This document shows positions 31,926-35,480 of a stretch of DNA of 35,480 nt, in pieces. A model generated the notes under the pieces. That model was not told the DNA's origin. It searched no databases and saw only the letters and a list, made by a program, of their open reading frames with translations. This stretch comes from an uncultured Clostridia bacterium (lineage in GTDB: Bacteria > Bacillota > Clostridia > Oscillospirales > CAG-272), in assembly GCA_947624945.1 (NCBI GenBank), contig CANQMJ010000004.1, positions 1-35,480 of the forward strand. The letters are read 5' to 3'. The position numbers were made by a program, and so were the translations under genes. How positions within the stretch are numbered: the stretch's first letter is position 1; the number at the start of each line of letters is the position of its first letter.

Positions 31926-33602
31926 GTGGCATACAAAACAGACATAGAGATAGCGCAGAGCTGCGAGCTTAAACCGATCGAAAAGATCGCGGAGCGCGCG
32001 CATATAGCTCCCGAGTACATCGAGCAGTACGGCAGATACAAGGCAAAGGTATCGCCGGAGCTTATGGAGAAAACGGACCGACACGACGGCAAACTCATAC
32101 TCGTCACGGCTATAACGCCGACGCCTGCCGGAGAGGGCAAGACGACGACGACGATCGGACTCGCCGACGGTCTCTCCCGTATCGGCAAGGACGTGACGGT
32201 CGCGCTGCGCGAGCCGTCGCTCGGCCCCGTGTTCGGCGTAAAGGGCGGTGCTGCGGGCGGCGGATATGCGCAGGTCGTGCCTATGGAGGATATCAACCTC
32301 CATTTCACAGGCGACTTCCACGCGATAGGCGCGGCGAACAATCTTCTCGCCGCGATGCTCGATAACCATATCCAGCAGGGCAACTCGCTCGGCATCGACC
32401 CGCGCCGCGTTGTGCTGCACCGCTGCGTCGACATGAACGACCGCCAACTTCGTTTCCTCGTCGACGGCATGGGCGGCAAGTCGAACGGCACGCCGCGCGA
32501 GGACAGCTTTGACATAACTGTCGCGACGGAGGTCATGGCGGTGTTCTGCCTCGCCGAGTCGATTGCGGACCTGAAAGCACGCCTTGCGCGCATGATAGTC
32601 GCGTACACGTACGACGGCAAACCCGTAACGGCTGGCGATCTGCACGCTGTCGGCGCTATGACGGCGCTTCTGCGCGACGCGCTCAAGCCGAATCTCGTGC
32701 AGACGCTCGAGGGAACGCCCGCGTTCGTTCACGGCGGACCGTTCGCCAATATCGCGCACGGATGCAACTCCGTTATCGCGACGCGCACCGCGCTCCGCAT
32801 GGGCGATTATACAGTCACGGAGGCCGGATTCGGCGCCGACCTCGGAGCGGAGAAGTTCCTCGACATCAAGTGCCGCATGGCGGGACTCGTACCGAACGCC
32901 GTCGTCGTAGTTGCGACGATACGCGCGCTCAAAATGCACGGCGGACTTGCAAAGTCTGAGCTCGGTACAGAGGACCTCGCGGCGCTCGAACGCGGCATAC
33001 CTAATCTTTTGCGCCACGTATCGAACATCAAAAACGTGTACCGCCTGCCATGCGTCGTCGCCGTCAACAAATTCCCGACAGACACGGACGCAGAGATAGA
33101 TTTCATCATCAAGAAGTGCGCTGAGCTCGGCGTGAACGCGGTGCTTTCGACTGTCTGGGAGGACGGCGGCGCCGGCGGGGAAGACCTCGCGCGCGAGGTC
33201 GTGCGTCTGTGCGATGAGGAAAGGGGCGATTTCACATATTCGTACGAGCTTGACGACACGATAGAGCACAAGATCGAGGCTATTGTAAAGCGCATATACG
33301 GCGGCGACGGCGTGAATATCACGCCTGCGGCGCAGAAACAGATAGACGAGCTCACAAAGCTCGGATTCGCGGGACTTCCCGTATGCGTAGCCAAGACGCA
33401 GTACAGTTTCTCAGACGATCCGACAAAGCTCGGCGCGCCTGACGGCTTCACCGTCACGGTCAAAAACGTGAAGGTGTCGGCGGGAGCCGGATTCATCGTC
33501 GTTCTGACAGGCGATATTTTGACAATGCCGGGACTTCCGAAGTCTCCCGCGGCGGAGCGTATCGACGTCGACGACACTGGCAGGATAACGGGACTGTTTT
33601 GA
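31926..33602 (+). CDS. fhs: Formate-tetrahydrofolate ligase
   Basis: 558 residues from GTG 31926, with GGAGG eight bases upstream; the track's start at 31872 would add 18 residues absent from the family, whose length is about 556-559. The ATP-binding loop [16 protein letters not shown], the [23 protein letters not shown] segment and [18 protein letters not shown] are near-invariant in Fhs. It makes 10-formyl-tetrahydrofolate from formate, ATP and THF, serving purine synthesis or, in acetogens, the methyl branch. No other one-carbon genes adjoin, so acetogenesis is not implied. A mini-hairpin GCGGC-ATA-GCCGC (31874-31886) lies in the leader. Confidence 0.97.
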   Translation: MAYKTDIEIAQSCELKPIEKIAERAHIAPEYIEQYGRYKAKVSPELMEKTDRHDGKLILVTAITPTPAGEGKTTTTIGLADGLSRIGKDVTVALREPSLGPVFGVKGGAAGGGYAQVVPMEDINLHFTGDFHAIGAANNLLAAMLDNHIQQGNSLGIDPRRVVLHRCVDMNDRQLRFLVDGMGGKSNGTPREDSFDITVATEVMAVFCLAESIADLKARLARMIVAYTYDGKPVTAGDLHAVGAMTALLRDALKPNLVQTLEGTPAFVHGGPFANIAHGCNSVIATRTALRMGDYTVTEAGFGADLGAEKFLDIKCRMAGLVPNAVVVVATIRALKMHGGLAKSELGTEDLAALERGIPNLLRHVSNIKNVYRLPCVVAVNKFPTDTDAEIDFIIKKCAELGVNAVLSTVWEDGGAGGEDLAREVVRLCDEERGDFTYSYELDDTIEHKIEAIVKRIYGGDGVNITPAAQKQIDELTKLGFAGLPVCVAKTQYSFSDDPTKLGAPDGFTVTVKNVKVSAGAGFIVVLTGDILTMPGLPKSPAAERIDVDDTGRITGLF

Positions 33603-33613
33603 TAAAGAAAAAG

Positions 33614-33634
33614 CGGGGACCCGACGGGTCCCCG
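33614..33634. terminator. Terminator after fhs (same hairpin as at 19886)
   Basis: CGGGGACCC / GGGTCCCCG with loop GAC. On the minus strand it is followed by CTTTTTCTTT, so it could also stop transcription arriving from the 34-kb promoter. Confidence 0.75.
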
Positions 33635-33744
33635 TACTGCTTTGTGTAACAGGTATGCCGACGGTCTGTAAGGGAGAACGGGAGAACCGACAGCCGCAGT
33701 TTACATCGTATGCCGTTCTGATGACCGATATATTTTGATTTGAG

Positions 33745-33772
33745 GCTGCCCTCGTTTGGGGGCAGCTTTTTT
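33745..33772 (+). terminator. Second terminator-like hairpin downstream of fhs
   Basis: GCTGCCC / GGGCAGC with an 8-nt loop followed by TTTTTT. The DNA between the two hairpins (33635-33744) shows no gene that I can support. Confidence 0.65.
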
Positions 33773-33835
33773 CTTTTTCTGCCTATATTATACCATGTCT
33801 GCGAGCGCGCGGAGCAGTGCGAGCAGGCAGCCGTC

Positions 33836-34063
33836 AATAATAACAACAGTGTCGAAAGGCGGGCGATGCGAAGCATCGCGCGGCTTTCGGTAACATAGTG
33901 TTATTATTATACTACGAAGCAAAAATGCTTGCCATCATCCACCCCACAAAAGCAAGCTTTTGCGGGGACCCCGAATAAGAGCATTTTTGTGAGGTCGTCA
34001 ATATCGAGTCTGCGGCAGAGCCGCAGCAAAAGCGCAGCTTTTGGGACTTGTGCAACAAATCCA
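33836..34063 (-). ncRNA. Hairpin-rich non-coding interval, candidate structured RNA or repeat element
   Basis: Four clustered structures. A (33836-33908): outer 10-bp stem AATAATAACA / TGTTATTATT, then CGAAAG/CTTTCG, then GCGATGC-GAA-GCATCGC. B (33919-33990): outer 11-bp stem GCAAAAATGCT / AGCATTTTTGT, inner CCCCaCAAAAGC / GCTTTTGcGGGG. C (34010-34026): CTGCGGC-AGA-GCCGCAG. D (34027-34043): CAAAAGC-GCA-GCTTTTG. A perfect minus-strand promoter sits just to the right, so a minus transcript would begin near 34063 and contain all four. No protein with a ribosome site is visible. The alternative is a composite of mobile REP-like repeats. The right half of the gap (34100-34290) holds only a CGAGCTG/CAGCTCG hairpin (34191-34209). 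Confidence 0.45.
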
Positions 34064-34070
34064 CGATGAT

Positions 34071-34099
34071 ATTATACCACAAATTTTACGATTTGTCAA
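34071..34099 (-). promoter_or_regulatory. Perfect sigma-A promoter facing the hairpin cluster
   Basis: On the minus strand TTGACA (34094-34099), a 17-bp spacer and TATAAT (34071-34076), all exact consensus. There is no annotated gene on this strand for the 4.7 kb to its left. A TTCACA-N6-TGTGAA inverted repeat (34106-34123) lies just upstream and could bind a regulator. Confidence 0.7.
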
Positions 34100-34290
34100 G
34101 TACTTTTCACAAATTAGTGTGAATTTTTCTCACTCACAGCGTAAAAACATCGCGTCAACATTTCCTGCGAACACCTCCCTCGCGGCACGTCGAGCTGCGC
34201 GTCAGCTCGTCGCTGATCCTACGCCCTCCGACACGTTTTCACATTGCGAAATGATAAAAAGAAAATAATTTCAAACAAATTTCGATTTTC

Positions 34291-34316
34291 TGTAACGATG
34301 CTCCGAAAAAATCGTC
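34291..34316 (+). promoter_or_regulatory. ECF-sigma-like promoter of the ABC/lipoprotein operon
   Basis: TGTAAC (34291-34296) and CGTC (34313-34316) separated by 16 bp match the general ECF promoter pattern (AAC -35, CGTC/CGTA -10). An overlapping TATAAT at 34320-34325 lacks a -35 partner, so ECF control is the better reading. It lies ~48 bp before the start codon. Confidence 0.5.
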
Positions 34317-34363
34317 ATATATAATATAGACCATATTTGCGCCCGTTCACAGTAGGAGGGATC

Positions 34364-35269
34364 ATGCAGCTTCAAATCAAAAACATTACAAAGTCATACG
34401 GCAAAAACTGCGCGCTGTCGGACTTCACCGCGACGCTCGAACCCGGCATATACGCGCTGCTCGGCCCGAACGGCTCCGGCAAGTCTACGCTGATGAACAT
34501 CCTAACCGACAATCTGCCCGCCGACAGCGGCGAAATACTGTTCGCGGACGGCAACAGCAGCGGCGAGCCGCGCGACGTGAAGAAAATGGGGGTGGAGTTC
34601 CGCGAAAAGCTCGGCTTCATGCCGCAGTACCCGGGACTTTATCCGAATTTCACCGTCGAGCGCTTCATGTGGTATATGGCGACGCTCAAATGCATCGGAA
34701 AAAACGACGCGAAGCGGCAGATAGACGAAATTCTCGCGTCCGTCGAGCTCGACGATGCGCGCCGCAAAAAGATCGGCGCGTTGTCGGGCGGCATGAAGCA
34801 GCGGCTTGCACTCGCACAGGCAGTACTCGGCGAGCCGTCGATACTTATACTCGACGAGCCGACTGCGGGACTCGACCCGAAGCAGCGCATAGCGATACGC
34901 AACTACATCGCAAAAATCGCGCTCTCCAAGATCGTACTTATCGCGACGCACGTCGTCTCCGACATCGAATTCATCGCACGCGACATCATCATGCTGAAAA
35001 AGGGCGTCATCGTTGACAACGCGCCGCCGCATGAGCTGACGAAAAAGATAGAGGGCAAGGTGTGGATCACTCCTTGCGCTGAAAGCGAAGTCGTGGCTAT
35101 GCAGGAGCATCACCGCGTGACGAACATCTCCCGCGACGACGAAGCCGGCGGCGTCGACCTGCGCATCATCGCGGACGGCGCGCCGACGCCGAATTCGCGC
35201 AACGCCGCGCCGACGCTCGAGGACTATTACCTCTACGTATTCGGCGACGAAGCGGCGCAAAATCAATAA
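34364..35269 (+). CDS. ABC transporter ATP-binding protein
   Basis: 301 residues from ATG 34364, with AGGAGGG just upstream; the track start at 34337 lies upstream of that site. Walker A is GPNGSGKST, the Q-loop MPQYPGLYPNFTVERFMWYMA, the signature LSGGMKQR, and Walker B ILILDEPTAGLD, followed by ATHVVSDIE as the His switch. All are intact. The C-terminal ~90 residues are an accessory domain of unknown type. This is the NatA-like class that works with a separate permease, which must lie beyond the window. A lipoprotein gene follows after 17 bp. Confidence 0.92.
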   Translation: MQLQIKNITKSYGKNCALSDFTATLEPGIYALLGPNGSGKSTLMNILTDNLPADSGEILFADGNSSGEPRDVKKMGVEFREKLGFMPQYPGLYPNFTVERFMWYMATLKCIGKNDAKRQIDEILASVELDDARRKKIGALSGGMKQRLALAQAVLGEPSILILDEPTAGLDPKQRIAIRNYIAKIALSKIVLIATHVVSDIEFIARDIIMLKKGVIVDNAPPHELTKKIEGKVWITPCAESEVVAMQEHHRVTNISRDDEAGGVDLRIIADGAPTPNSRNAAPTLEDYYLYVFGDEAAQNQ

Positions 35270-35286
35270 ATAAACGGAGGTACATC

Positions 35287-35480
35287 ATGAAAAAGATCGC
35301 GCTTACATCGCTTTTACTCGCGCTGACGCTTACGCTTACGATGCTTTTGTCGTGCGGGCAAAATAAAAACGGCGGTTCCGATGCCACGGACGGCGGAGAC
35401 GGCAAGACGGACGGCGGCGAAGCTGGCGAGATACTGTCCGCCGCAGACAAAAAGCGCTACGAGGACACGACCGTTTACTC
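35287..35480 (+). CDS. Lipoprotein, 3' end cut by window edge
   Basis: 64 residues visible. The start ATG 35287 follows GGAGG at the right distance. Signal: MKKIALTSLLLALTLTL then MLLSC, giving a lipobox LLSC with Cys23. Next comes a Gly/Asp/Thr-rich linker and the beginning of a folded part (LSAADKKRYEDTTVYS). It was not listed in the ORF track on this strand. As partner of the ABC ATPase, a surface component of the same system is likely; the function is unknown. Confidence 0.8.
   Translation, partial: MKKIALTSLLLALTLTLTMLLSCGQNKNGGSDATDGGDGKTDGGEAGEILSAADKKRYEDTTVY

Noticed and set aside
31908-33269. 453-residue minus-strand ORF opposite fhs
   Set aside because: Long only because GC-rich codons avoid stops in the antisense frame; fhs is certain on the other strand.
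33493-33876. 127-residue minus-strand ORF with a signal-like start (LLLLLTAAC)
   Set aside because: The N-terminus comes from hairpin A, the C-terminus is antisense to fhs, and there is no ribosome site. The lipobox resemblance is probably chance, though it would merit a look if a minus transcript is found.
1-35480. CRISPR array, rRNA genes or insertion sequences
   Set aside because: No regularly spaced direct repeats, rRNA segments or transposase motifs were seen on either strand.

Overview
The window looks like chromosomal DNA from an endospore-forming Clostridia (Firmicutes) with fairly high GC, probably a gut Oscillospirales/Christensenellales-type lineage. This rests on a complete spoIIIA operon (AA to AH), the spoIIAA-spoIIAB-sigF operon, an uninterrupted sigK, a CotF-type coat gene, SD-type ribosome sites with frequent TTG/GTG starts, and formate-tetrahydrofolate ligase. 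The rank below Clostridia is inference.

Layout. 1-1.44 kb: 3' part of a PL11-type rhamnogalacturonan lyase. 1.6-5.2 kb: two overlapping half-size ABC exporter genes whose degenerate motifs are complementary, so a heterodimer. 5.2-6.8 kb (minus): the sigma-F operon. 7-7.5 kb (minus): two small membrane proteins. 7.7-8.4 kb: sigK. 8.4-14.4 kb: a co-directional cluster behind a consensus sigma-A promoter, containing a PDZ/radical-SAM (DUF512) protein, a DUF3298/4163-like anchored protein, der, a lipoprotein-PlsY fusion, and a methyltransferase whose C-terminus seems frameshifted. 14.5-17 kb (minus): an XRE-TPR regulator and a degenerate ROK regulator. 17.4-19.9 kb: an ECF sigma factor fused to about 660 residues of C-terminal repeats. 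20-22 kb (minus): an AT-rich, probably acquired, zinc-ribbon/nuclease/NUMOD1 protein beside a tRNA-Leu gene. 22.4-24 kb: an MFS protein with two small membrane proteins. 24.1-28.9 kb (minus): spoIIIA. 29-29.8 kb: two divergent small helical, ferritin-like/coat genes. 29.9-31 kb (minus): a second XRE-TPR regulator, paralogous to the first. 31.3-33.6 kb: YfcE-type phosphodiesterase and fhs. 33.6-34.36 kb: a non-coding, hairpin-rich interval with a perfect minus-strand sigma-A promoter. 34.4 kb to the end: an ABC ATPase and the start of a lipoprotein, behind an ECF-like promoter.

How the parts fit. Three core sporulation loci lie within 24 kb: forespore sigma-F with its anti-sigma/anti-anti-sigma switch, late mother-cell sigma-K, and the mother-cell SpoIIIA half of the feeding-tube channel. 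The der-plsY neighbourhood is housekeeping, but PlsY carries an unusual outward-facing lipoprotein domain. The most unusual items are the sigma-factor fusion, the PlsY fusion, the zinc-ribbon nuclease, the identically placed 12-bp palindromes at the promoters of the two XRE paralogues, and the promoter-driven hairpin cluster near 34 kb, a candidate non-coding RNA.
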